Assembly (NCBI GenBank): GCA_041179425.1
Contig: JBEGTL010000014.1
Location: 1 to 37,122, forward strand
DNA from: DASUME01 sp041179425
GTDB lineage: Bacteria > Myxococcota_A > Polyangia > Polyangiales > DASUME01
DNA: 37,122 nt
Direction of reading: 5' to 3'
In this document: piece by piece, positions 29,449 through 36,667 of the stretch
Numbering within the stretch: position 1 is the stretch's first letter
Layout: the number at the start of each line of letters is the position of its first letter
Program-made: the position numbers and the translations under genes
Notes under the pieces: generated by a model
Database searches by the model: none
Seen by the model: only the letters and a program-made list of their open reading frames with translations
What the model was told of the DNA's origin: nothing

Positions 29449-30549
29449 CTACTTGGCGACCATGGTCGGGGCGAGCTCGTTCACGATGCTGGGATCGAGG
29501 TATTGCTCGTAGGCGACCTTGGCCTTGTAGATCTTGTTCTCGAGCTGGAAGGCGTCGACCACCTCGCTCGAGTGGTAGAGGCTCATCAACGAGTCGCCCT
29601 TCCTGAAGTGCTCGCGGTTGCCCTCGAGATCGAGGAAGTGGGTGCCGCCCATCAGCACCTTGTACTGCTCGGTCGACAGACCTACGCGCGCAGCCATGAT
29701 CTTGGACGCCTCGTCGAGGTTCTCGGGCTTCTTCACGAAGGCGGCGATGCGGAACCAGACCTTGGCGACCTTGACCCAGTCTGCTCGACGCTCACTCAGA
29801 CTCTTGGGGCTGACGTAGAGCAGGTCGTAGATCAGACCCGGCACGTTGGCGCTGGTGAAGATGGCCTTGGACCCGGGCACCTCGCGCAGGGCCTGTCCGC
29901 TGTTGGGCTGCCAGGCGACGATGGCGCTGACGTCTCCCGTCTTGAGGACCTGCGGAGTCTGGTCGGTCGGTACGTTGACTAGCTCTACGTCTTGGTCGGT
30001 GAGTCCGGCGCTCTTCAGTGCGTTGATCAACAACAGATGGCTCAAGAAGCCCACCTCGACGCCGACCTTTTTGCCTTGGAGGGCCGCTACGCTCTTCACG
30101 CCCGGCTTGGCGACCACCATGTCGTTGCCGTTGCTGTAGTCGTTGATGAGGATGCCCACGCTCTTGGCGCCGCTGCTGCCTGTCACCAAAGCGTCACCGT
30201 TGGACATCGTGACCGCGTCGACCTTGCCCGCCGAGAATGCCTCCATCGAAGGCACGTACTCGAACCACTTGAAGTCGACGTCGACACCCTCTTCTTGGAA
30301 CCAGCCTTTTTGGATGCCGATCTCCCACGCCACCCAGCCCGGCCAGTCGCTGTACGCAATGCGCAGCGCACCGGACGTCGCAGGTGTGGGCGCCACGGCG
30401 GGGACCGCGGGTGCCTCTGTGTCGACCTGCTTGCCAACCGGCTTCGTCTCACTCTGGGGGGACGGAGCCGGTTCTTTGCTACAGGCGGAGAGCAGAACAC
30501 CCGCCAAAGTCCAGAGCGTCAACACCGTCGCGGAGCGGGTGACTTTCAT
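29449..30549 (-). CDS. ABC transporter substrate-binding lipoprotein
   Basis: A 366-residue binding protein. The lipobox LLSAC with Cys23 marks it as a lipoprotein, followed by a Pro/Ala-rich linker to residue 60. The binding fold starts at LRIAYSDWPGWVAWEIGIQKGWF, typical of NMT1/NitT-type proteins; SNGDAL and GVEVGFLSHLLL are further family segments. AAAGGA lies 9 bases before the ATG. It is the first gene of the eight-gene operon and should deliver the substrate to the permease. The identification of guanidine as the ligand comes from the downstream enzymes, not from the binding site. Confidence 0.92.
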   Translation of the reverse strand: MKVTRSATVLTLWTLAGVLLSACSKEPAPSPQSETKPVGKQVDTEAPAVPAVAPTPATSGALRIAYSDWPGWVAWEIGIQKGWFQEEGVDVDFKWFEYVPSMEAFSAGKVDAVTMSNGDALVTGSSGAKSVGILINDYSNGNDMVVAKPGVKSVAALQGKKVGVEVGFLSHLLLINALKSAGLTDQDVELVNVPTDQTPQVLKTGDVSAIVAWQPNSGQALREVPGSKAIFTSANVPGLIYDLLYVSPKSLSERRADWVKVAKVWFRIAAFVKKPENLDEASKIMAARVGLSTEQYKVLMGGTHFLDLEGNREHFRKGDSLMSLYHSSEVVDAFQLENKIYKAKVAYEQYLDPSIVNELAPTMVAK

Positions 30550-30628
30550 GGTGTGGTCCTTTCTGAGCAGCGAGAGGACAGCTCCTTCTGGGGCCCTCTC
30601 TCATGCTCGGGGACCGTACCCGACGAGG

Positions 30629-30649
30629 ATTTCGAATGAGTTTCGAAAT
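30629..30649. promoter_or_regulatory. Perfect inverted repeat in the guanidine operon promoter region
   Basis: ATTTCGAA and TTCGAAAT (8-bp arms, 5-bp spacer) lie 80-100 bp upstream of the binding-protein ATG, in an AT-rich island next to TTCTAGAA. The size fits a dimeric repressor or activator. Candidates are the TetR protein at 31473 or an unlinked regulator. Confidence 0.6.
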
Positions 30650-30709
30650 TCTAGAAAATAGACCTCGCGCGTCTTTTTTCCCCGCCCGCACGAGCGACCG
30701 ATCTACCCG

Positions 30710-31321
30710 TTACATACGGCGGTCGAAGCGCGCGCCCAGGAGCTCGGCTCCAGTGAGGTCGGCGTCGGTGAGATCGGCACCGCGCAGGTCTGCGCCGCGC
30801 AGATTGGCGCGACGCAGCTTGGCGCCGTTGAGCCTCGCCTCGCACAGGTTGGCGTTGGACAGGTTTGCGCCCCAGAGAAACGCGCGCGTCAGGTCGGCGC
30901 CGACCAAGGTGGCAGAGCTGAGGTTGGCGCCTTCGAGGTTGGCCTCGAGCCGTGCGCGCCGCAGGTCGGCGTTGGAAAGGTTGGCGCGCAGCAGGTTGGC
31001 TTCGGTGAGCGATGCACCGAGCAGCCTGGCCCAGCTCATGTGCGCACCAACCAGCAACGCACCATCCAAGATGGCACTACTCAGGTCGGCGCGGACAAGG
31101 TTGCTGCCGCTCAGCTCGGCGCGACTGAGATCGGCGGCGTACAAGTTGGCCTGGAACAGGTCGGCGGTGGCCAGGTCGGCGTCGTGCAGGATGAGACCGC
31201 TGAGGTCGAGGTCGCGAAGGTCGGCGCCGCGCAGCTGCATCCTGGGAAAGCGCCGTGTCCCGACCGCGATCCCACTTTTCAGCCGAGCCAGCTCCGTTTG
31301 TTGCTCGCGCACAGTCGCCAT
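30710..31321 (-). CDS. Pentapeptide-repeat protein
   Basis: A 203-residue protein made almost wholly of A(D/N)Lxx repeats (for example LRGADLRDLDLSG, LRANLSNADLRRA and LTDADLTGAELLG), about 30 units from residue 30 on. Such repeats fold into a right-handed square beta helix. Some members mimic DNA and protect gyrase, but most have no known role. ATG 31321 (MATVREQQTELARLKSG) is preferred because it gives a short helical cap before the repeats; an upstream start at 31438 would add 39 residues of unlikely sequence. It lies between the operon promoter and the TetR gene, divergent from the latter. No lipobox, signal peptide or membrane segment was seen. Confidence 0.9.
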   Translation of the reverse strand: MATVREQQTELARLKSGIAVGTRRFPRMQLRGADLRDLDLSGLILHDADLATADLFQANLYAADLSRAELSGSNLVRADLSSAILDGALLVGAHMSWARLLGASLTEANLLRANLSNADLRRARLEANLEGANLSSATLVGADLTRAFLWGANLSNANLCEARLNGAKLRRANLRGADLRGADLTDADLTGAELLGARFDRRM

Positions 31322-31359
31322 GCTGCGTCTATACCCCAAAACCAGAGCTGAGACGCGCT

Positions 31360-31379
31360 TCCCAATGCGCGCTTTGGGA
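31360..31379. promoter_or_regulatory. Inverted repeat between pentapeptide and TetR genes
   Basis: TCCCAA and TTGGGA are separated by 8 bases within the 151-bp divergent region. This could be an operator, but the arms are only 6 bp and unlike those of the repeat at 30629-30649. Confidence 0.3.
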
Positions 31380-31472
31380 CCGTCGCATAACGCGTCAGGT
31401 GGGCGCCGCGCACTGCTCGATTGCACAGCGCGAGGCAACCCCGTGCCCGAAGTACGCTATAGGTCCGAGGAG

Positions 31473-32207
31473 ATGTCCTCCAGCAATCCTGCTCCAGAGA
31501 AGCGCCGGGTGGGTCGCCCGCGCAAGCGGTTGAGTGCAGAGCCCAACGGAGAGCCGCGTGAGCAGATCTTGAGTGCGGCCGCCGCGTTGTTCGCCGCGCG
31601 CGGCATCGGCGAGGTCTCCATGCTGGAGATCGCCGAGCAATCGGGGCTCGGTCAGTCTTCGCTCTACTACTGGTATCGACGCAAAGAGCTGATCGTCGCC
31701 GAGCTCCTGCAGCAAGTGAACCGGCTGCCGCTCGCGTTCGCCAAACAACTCGAGACCGAGGGCGACGGCGCCGACGTCCAGCTCTACCGGCTGGTGCAGT
31801 TCGACGTGCGCACGGTGTGCGACTTTCCGCTCGAGATCACCGAGGTGCATCGGCTGAGTCGGCGTGAGAAGAGTGCCTTCGACACGTACTGGAAGGAGCG
31901 ACGCGAGCTCACTGCGACGCTCGAGCGGCTGATCACGCGCGGCATCGAGGCGGGCCTCTTTCGTACCGTCGATGCGTACCTGTGCGCGCTCACCATCATC
32001 GCGGAGGACGAGAGCGTGCAGAACTGGTTTCAGCGCGACGCGCGTCCCAAGCCACGTGGCCAGAAGATTGAGGGGGACCCGCTGGCGGCTCGCTACCGCG
32101 CCGACGAGGTCGCCGACTTCGTGGCCACGCAGACCTTGGCGAGCTTGATCGCAGCCCCCTCACGGGTCGAAGCCGTGAAGAAACGTGCCGCACACCATCC
32201 GGGTTGA
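31473..32207 (+). CDS. TetR-family transcriptional regulator
   Basis: A 244-residue regulator. A basic N-terminus (RRVGRPRKR) precedes the helix-turn-helix (VSMLEIAEQSGLGQSSLYYWYRRKEL, about residues 46-70). The C-terminal domain is helical with two Trp/His-containing stretches. ATG 31473 is chosen because homology starts soon after it; GAGGAG abuts it, so the spacing is poor and a GTG at 31443 is possible. The frame is open far to the left, but that part is antisense to the pentapeptide gene. TetR genes often neighbour amide or guanidine utilisation genes, so it may control the operon across the pentapeptide gene; this is untested inference. Confidence 0.88.
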   Translation: MSSSNPAPEKRRVGRPRKRLSAEPNGEPREQILSAAAALFAARGIGEVSMLEIAEQSGLGQSSLYYWYRRKELIVAELLQQVNRLPLAFAKQLETEGDGADVQLYRLVQFDVRTVCDFPLEITEVHRLSRREKSAFDTYWKERRELTATLERLITRGIEAGLFRTVDAYLCALTIIAEDESVQNWFQRDARPKPRGQKIEGDPLAARYRADEVADFVATQTLASLIAAPSRVEAVKKRAAHHPG

Positions 32208-32240
32208 AGCCAGCCTGTCGCGTGCCACCTTAGGCCCGAC

Positions 32241-33572
32241 ATGGCCAAGATTACTGCACTTACCGGCTTTCCCGAGTGGCTCCCCGAGCAGCGCCTGGTG
32301 GAGCAACGGCTGATCGACCAGGTGCGCCACAAGTTCGAGCTGTTTGGCTTCACGCCGCTCGAGACCCGCGCGGTCGAGCCGCTCGACGTGCTCACCAAGA
32401 AGGGCGCCACCGACAAAGAGATCTATGTGCTGCGGCGGCTGCACGCCGAAGAGGGGGAGCAGGCCGAGCTGGGCTTGCACTTCGATCTGACGGTGCCCTT
32501 CGCACGCTTCGTCGCGCAGCACCGCGGCTCGCTGGCGTTCCCGTTCAAGCGCTACCAGATCCAAAAGGTGTGGCGCGGCGAGCGTCCGCAGCAGGGCCGC
32601 TACCGCGAGTTTTACCAGGCGGACATCGACGTCATCGGCGAAGGCGAGCTCTCCATCCACTTCGACGCCGAGATGGCGTTGCTGCTGCACGACGTGGTGA
32701 GCAGTCTGCCCATCCCGCGTATCGAGCTGCGCATCAACAACCGTAAGGTCCTCGAGGGGTTTTACCGAGCGATCGGGCTCAGCGCGATCACGGATGTGCT
32801 GCGCAGCGTCGACAAGCTGGACAAGATCGGCGAAGACGGCGTGCGCAAGGCCTTGCTCGAAGACAACGGCGTGACGCCCGAGCAGGCCGAGCAGTGCCTC
32901 GCCCTGGCGCGCATCGGCGGCACGGGGAGCGAAGTCGTCGAGCGCGTGCGCGCACTCGCGTCGAGCGCGGGCGCGTCGCATCCGCTGCTCGACGAAGGTC
33001 TCACCGAGCTCGCGTTCGTGATGAGCGCGCTCGAGGGGCTCCCCGAGGGCGCTGCGCGTGCCGACCTGCGCATCGCACGCGGCTTGGACTACTACACGGG
33101 CACCGTCTACGAGGGCGTGCTGGTCGATCACCCGCAGCTCGGCACCGTGTGCTCGGGCGGGCGCTACGACAACCTGGCGGGCGACGACAAACACAAGCTG
33201 CCCGGTGTCGGCGTCTCCATCGGACTGTCGCGGATCCTCGGCCTGTTGTTTGCGCAGAACGCACTCAAGGCGTCGCGTGCCACGCCCACGCTGGTGTTGG
33301 TTGCGCTCAACAGTGAAGAAGAGCGCGCCGCCGCGTACGCCGTCGCCAAGCAGCTGCGCGACCGCTCCATCCCCACCGAGGTGTTCTACGCGCCGCAGAA
33401 GTTCGGCAAACAGATCAGGTACGCGGAGAAAAAAGGCATCCCGTACGTGCTGTTCGTGAGTGAGGTAGGCGCGGAGCTCAAGGACATTCGCAGCGGCGAG
33501 CAGACCAAGATCGAGCTCGCCACGTGGGCGCCCGCCGCCGACGAGCTCGTGGTGCAGATCCTGAAGAGCTGA
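32241..33572 (+). CDS. hisS: Histidyl-tRNA synthetase
   Basis: A 443-residue class II aminoacyl-tRNA synthetase charging tRNA-His. The N-terminus has GFPEWLPEQRLVEQ. Motif 2 is in FKRYQIQKVWRGERPQQGRYREFYQADID, the histidine-specific loop is ARGLDYYTGTVYEG and CSGGRYDNL, and motif 3 is GVSIGLSRIL. The C-terminal anticodon-binding domain follows (TLVLVALNSEEE to the end). No residue expected in these motifs appears to be missing. It starts 33 bp after the TetR stop on the same strand. Confidence 0.95.
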   Translation: MAKITALTGFPEWLPEQRLVEQRLIDQVRHKFELFGFTPLETRAVEPLDVLTKKGATDKEIYVLRRLHAEEGEQAELGLHFDLTVPFARFVAQHRGSLAFPFKRYQIQKVWRGERPQQGRYREFYQADIDVIGEGELSIHFDAEMALLLHDVVSSLPIPRIELRINNRKVLEGFYRAIGLSAITDVLRSVDKLDKIGEDGVRKALLEDNGVTPEQAEQCLALARIGGTGSEVVERVRALASSAGASHPLLDEGLTELAFVMSALEGLPEGAARADLRIARGLDYYTGTVYEGVLVDHPQLGTVCSGGRYDNLAGDDKHKLPGVGVSIGLSRILGLLFAQNALKASRATPTLVLVALNSEEERAAAYAVAKQLRDRSIPTEVFYAPQKFGKQIRYAEKKGIPYVLFVSEVGAELKDIRSGEQTKIELATWAPAADELVVQILKS

Positions 33573-33587
33573 GGGCGTTGCGCGCGC

Positions 33588-34223
33588 TCAATAGAAGCCT
33601 TCGCGGCGCGCGTAGCGTGCATCTCGTTCCAGGTCGTATTGCACTGCGTCGACACTTTGCACGGCCTGCATGAGCTCGCCGTTGCTGGGCAGCTCGCTGC
33701 GCGCGACAAAACGTTCGTTGTCCCAGAAGTCCGAGCGCAAGAACGCCTTGGAGCAGTGCGTGTAGGCGGCCTCGATATCGACCAGGATGCCGAGCTTGGG
33801 CTGCTTGCCTTCGACGGCGGTGGGGGCGAGCAGGGCGGCATCGGTGGTGACTGTCGCCCGCCCGTTGACGCGAAACGTGTCGGTGATGCCCGGGATGATG
33901 AACAGCAGACCCACGTGCGGGTTGCTCAAGATGTTGCGCAGCGAGTCGGCCAGCCGATTGCCGGGTCGCTCCGGCAGCAGCAGCGTGCGCTCGTCGAGGA
34001 TGTGCACAAAACCGGCCGGGTCGCCGCGCGGGCTCACGTCGCAGTTGCCATCCGCGTCGCTCGTCGCGAGGCACACCAGCGGGGACCGCTCGATGAACTG
34101 CCGCGTCAGCGGGTTGAGGCAGGCGACGACCTTGCGCTTCACGACCTCGGCAGGGGTACCGAGGAGGGCGTAGAGCTCGTCTTCGTTGTGGATGATCGAT
34201 GACGTGAGTCGGTGCGCGGGCAT
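33588..34223 (-). CDS. Pyridoxamine 5'-phosphate oxidase-fold flavoprotein (MSMEG_1061-like)
   Basis: A 211-residue protein of the split-barrel FMN/F420-binding family. The hallmark stretch FIERSPLVCLATSDADGNCDVSPRGDPAGFVHI (region about residues 44-77) is followed by LLLPERPGNRLADSLRNILSNPHVGLLFIIPG and RVNGRATV, the cofactor-binding strands. Members of this subgroup are annotated only as oxidases or reductases of unknown substrate. ATG 34223 (MPAHRL) is preferred over an upstream GTG at 34244; neither has a strong ribosome binding site. It converges on hisS with a 15-bp gap. Confidence 0.88.
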   Translation of the reverse strand: MPAHRLTSSIIHNEDELYALLGTPAEVVKRKVVACLNPLTRQFIERSPLVCLATSDADGNCDVSPRGDPAGFVHILDERTLLLPERPGNRLADSLRNILSNPHVGLLFIIPGITDTFRVNGRATVTTDAALLAPTAVEGKQPKLGILVDIEAAYTHCSKAFLRSDFWDNERFVARSELPSNGELMQAVQSVDAVQYDLERDARYARREGFY

Positions 34224-34788
34224 GGTGTGAGTGTGCACGACCACTGACTCGGAGGCAGCGCGAAACGGCCGGCCACCCGCGCGCCGCGTTGGGTCAGTCC
34301 GCTCGGGCAGCTCCGCTACCTTACCGCGCGCTGGTCTGTCTTCTCGCGGCAGTCTGACTCACGAGCTTTCCATTGTGCTGGTATTGCGCGCGGGTTCACG
34401 ACCGCATCTGCGTGGCGCAGGGGCATGCCTCGACGGCGGCGAACTTGTTGAGACACGATGTGCATACGCCGGCCAGCTCATTGCTCTCTGCGGCCATCCC
34501 TCCTCACGCTGAGCGAGCCACACTTTACTGTTAAAACAGCACTGTTCGTGCGGGGCTCGGGTGTGAGGCGACGCGCAGTCTCATGCCGAATGCGGTCTGT
34601 CTGACTGCCGCGGCACCATCGACGTAGCACTGGCCGTCACGTGCAGTTTGGGCCTTTTGGTTGGCCCGTTCGCCGTGCCATAACCTTGGTGCAGGACGTG
34701 TGGCTTTCGCTCTCGCTGCCGAGGGCGCGCTTCGACACCCACTGACTTCTACGCAAGGCAACCCGGCCCTGCTGGAGCGAGCGCTCAT
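34224..34788. other. Non-coding interval with no recognisable gene
   Basis: This is about 565 bp between divergent genes. Short open frames exist on both strands but show no motif or homology I can name. The only structure seen is the set of nested palindromes at 34528-34546. It is long for a two-promoter interval in such a compact region and may hold degraded sequence or a small RNA. Confidence 0.5.
34528..34546. promoter_or_regulatory. Overlapping palindromes, possible operator
   Basis: CTGTTAAAACAG (34528-34539) and AACAGCACTGTT (34535-34546) share the AACAG half-site, giving three half-sites in a row. They lie about 245 bp upstream of the AraC-family gene in an AT-rich pocket. Tandem half-sites of this kind suit a dimeric or multimeric DNA-binding protein. 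Confidence 0.4.
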
Positions 34789-35853
34789 ATGATGGCGGTT
34801 CCACAAGCTGAACAGGTTGGCATCCATCGCGACTCCACGGTCTCGGTCCGCGTGGTGCGCGCGCTGCTCGAGGTGGTCGAACAAAAGGGCGTTCCGCTCG
34901 ACCGCTTTTTGCGCGTCGCAGAGCTCGATCCCGCGGAGGTGCACGCGACCGACGCGCGCTGGTCTCGCGCGCGTGTGTACGCGCTGTGCGAGGTGGCGTT
35001 GGAGCTCACCGGCGATGCTGCGCTGGGACTGCACTGGGCCGAGACCGTCGGTGACGGAACCTTCGTTCCGATCTCCGCGCTGATCGCGCACTCGCCGACG
35101 TTGCGGCAAGGCTTCGAAGCGCTCGCCCACTACTACCGGCTGATCAGCGATCAGGCGAGCTTCCAGTTCGTCGAGAGCGACGACAAGGTGACGGTGCGCG
35201 GCGCACGCATCGCAGGGGGCTCGCTGCGTATGCAGCGCTTCGTCGTCTCCGAGATGATGGTTGCTGGCTTCCAGCGTCTGGTGCGTTGCGTGCGTGCCCA
35301 GGCGCGTCCCACCAGCGTCAACTTCGAGTACCCTGCACCTCCTTACGCCGCCGAGTACGTGCGCGTGTTTGGAGACGTGGTGCGCTTCGACCAGCCCTTC
35401 AGTGGACTCGTCTTCGACCGCGCGTTGATGGACCTGCCCGCGCCGCACAAAGACGAAGACGTGCACGAGGCGCTCAAGGGTCTCGCCGAGCGGCGCCTCT
35501 TGCGCATCACGCAGAAGACGCCCTACGCGCTGCGCGTGCGCGACCTGCTGGTGCAGCAAGCCTGTCCACTACGCGCCGACATGAACTCCATTGCGCGGCA
35601 GCTCGGCATGAGCGTGCGCTCCCTGCGTCGTCGGCTGGCCGAAGAAGCCAAGACCTACAACGACGTGGCCACCGAGGCGCTCGTCATCGTCGCCAAGCAG
35701 TTCCTCGGCGACAAGCAGCGCACCATCCAAGAGACGGCCTACGAGATGGGCTTCTCCGACACCAGCACGTTCCACCGCGCGTTCAAGCGCTGGACGGGCA
35801 TCACGCCGAGCGGCTATCGCGAGGCTCAGCTCGTGGGCGAGCAGCACCCGTAG
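34789..35853 (+). CDS. AraC-family transcriptional regulator (arabinose-binding-like N-domain, OruR/VirS type)
   Basis: A 354-residue regulator. Residues about 20-205 match the AraC-type ligand domain of the OruR/VirS group, with segments such as LHWAETVGDGTF and LRQGFEALAHYYRLISDQ. The C-terminal 100 residues carry two helix-turn-helices: SIARQLGMSVRSLRRRLAEE and, at the end, IQETAYEMGFSDTSTFHRAFKRWTGITPSGYR. GGAG lies 11 bases before the first ATG; a second ATG follows directly and could be used. Such regulators respond to small hydrophobic or amino-acid ligands. The convergent SDR gene, 16 bp away, is a weak candidate target. Confidence 0.92.
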   Translation: MMAVPQAEQVGIHRDSTVSVRVVRALLEVVEQKGVPLDRFLRVAELDPAEVHATDARWSRARVYALCEVALELTGDAALGLHWAETVGDGTFVPISALIAHSPTLRQGFEALAHYYRLISDQASFQFVESDDKVTVRGARIAGGSLRMQRFVVSEMMVAGFQRLVRCVRAQARPTSVNFEYPAPPYAAEYVRVFGDVVRFDQPFSGLVFDRALMDLPAPHKDEDVHEALKGLAERRLLRITQKTPYALRVRDLLVQQACPLRADMNSIARQLGMSVRSLRRRLAEEAKTYNDVATEALVIVAKQFLGDKQRTIQETAYEMGFSDTSTFHRAFKRWTGITPSGYREAQLVGEQHP

Positions 35854-35869
35854 TCCGTCGCGGCACGAG

Positions 35870-36637
35870 TCAGGGCGCCTGACGGTGGACCGGGAACGGG
35901 CCAAAGCTCTGCGACACGGGCATCAGCTCGATGGTGTTGATGTTCACGTGCGGCGGCAGCGTCGTCGCCCAGAACACCGCCTCGGTCACGTCGCTCGGCG
36001 TGAGCGGCTCGGTCGCCGCGTACACGGCCGCAGCGCGGCTGGCGTCGCCGTTGAAGCGCACCAGCGAGAACTCGGTGTCCCCGGCCATCCCCGGTTCGAT
36101 GTTGGTGACCCGTACGCGCGTGCCGTGCAGGTCGGCGCGCAAGTTGAGGCTCAGCTGACGTACGAAGGCCTTGGTGGCGCCGTACACGTTGCCGCCGGGG
36201 TAGGGGTAGTTGCCCGCGACTGAGCCCATGTTGACGACGTGCCCGCGACCGCGCGCCACCATGCCCGGCAACAGCGCACGGGTGACGTACACCACACCCT
36301 TGCAGTTGGTGTCGATCATGCGCTCCCACTCGTCCACGCTGGCGCGCTGTGCCGGCTCCATGCCGAGTGCGAGGCCGGCGTTGTTGATCAGGCAGTCGAC
36401 GTCTGCAAAGGCGGCCGGGAGCGCCGCGATGGCGCTCTCCACGGCGGCTCGGTCTTGGACGTCGAGCACCAGCGGCAACACGCCGTCGCCTAGCTCGCGT
36501 GTGAGCTCGGCAAGCTTGTCAGCGCGGCGAGCGGCGGCGACGACGCGGGAGCCGGCGGCGCGGTAGCGGCGCACGAGGTCGGCGCCAAAACCAACGCTCG
36601 CGCCGGTGACGAACACGACTTGGGGGAGGTAGGACAT
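35870..36637 (-). CDS. ydfG: NADP-dependent short-chain dehydrogenase, YdfG type
   Basis: A 255-residue classical SDR. The cofactor motif TGASVGFG is near residue 11, the NNAG motif follows (CLINNAGLALGMEP), and the catalytic Tyr-Lys is in GNVYGATKAFVRQLSLNLR. The last part, LPPHVNINTIELMPVSQSFGPF, is a close match to E. coli YdfG, a 3-hydroxy-acid dehydrogenase that reduces malonic semialdehyde and oxidises L-allo-threonine and serine. Pyrimidine-nitrogen use in E. coli draws on the same activity, but no other genes of that pathway are here. The family call is strong; the substrate is inferred. Confidence 0.93.
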   Translation of the reverse strand: MSYLPQVVFVTGASVGFGADLVRRYRAAGSRVVAAARRADKLAELTRELGDGVLPLVLDVQDRAAVESAIAALPAAFADVDCLINNAGLALGMEPAQRASVDEWERMIDTNCKGVVYVTRALLPGMVARGRGHVVNMGSVAGNYPYPGGNVYGATKAFVRQLSLNLRADLHGTRVRVTNIEPGMAGDTEFSLVRFNGDASRAAAVYAATEPLTPSDVTEAVFWATTLPPHVNINTIELMPVSQSFGPFPVHRQAP

Positions 36638-36667
36638 CCCCCAGTGTAGTCGGTGCGCTCCCTGCGT

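Noticed and set aside
30550..30720. Guanidine-I (ykkC) riboswitch upstream of the binding-protein gene
   Set aside because: GGTCCCCGAGCATGAGAG on the minus strand faintly resembles part of the core, but the other conserved blocks (such as the GGGACAAAAGCCCGGGA-like end) are absent. I cannot support the call without a covariance search.
30710..31320. Tandem DNA repeat or CRISPR-like array
   Set aside because: The near-periodic 15-bp pattern (AGGTCGGCG and variants) is the coding signature of pentapeptide repeats. It has no constant repeats with unique spacers.
30603..31472. N-terminal extension of the TetR protein (534 residues)
   Set aside because: This part is a repetitive Arg/Ser/Ala-rich frame created on the strand opposite the pentapeptide repeats.
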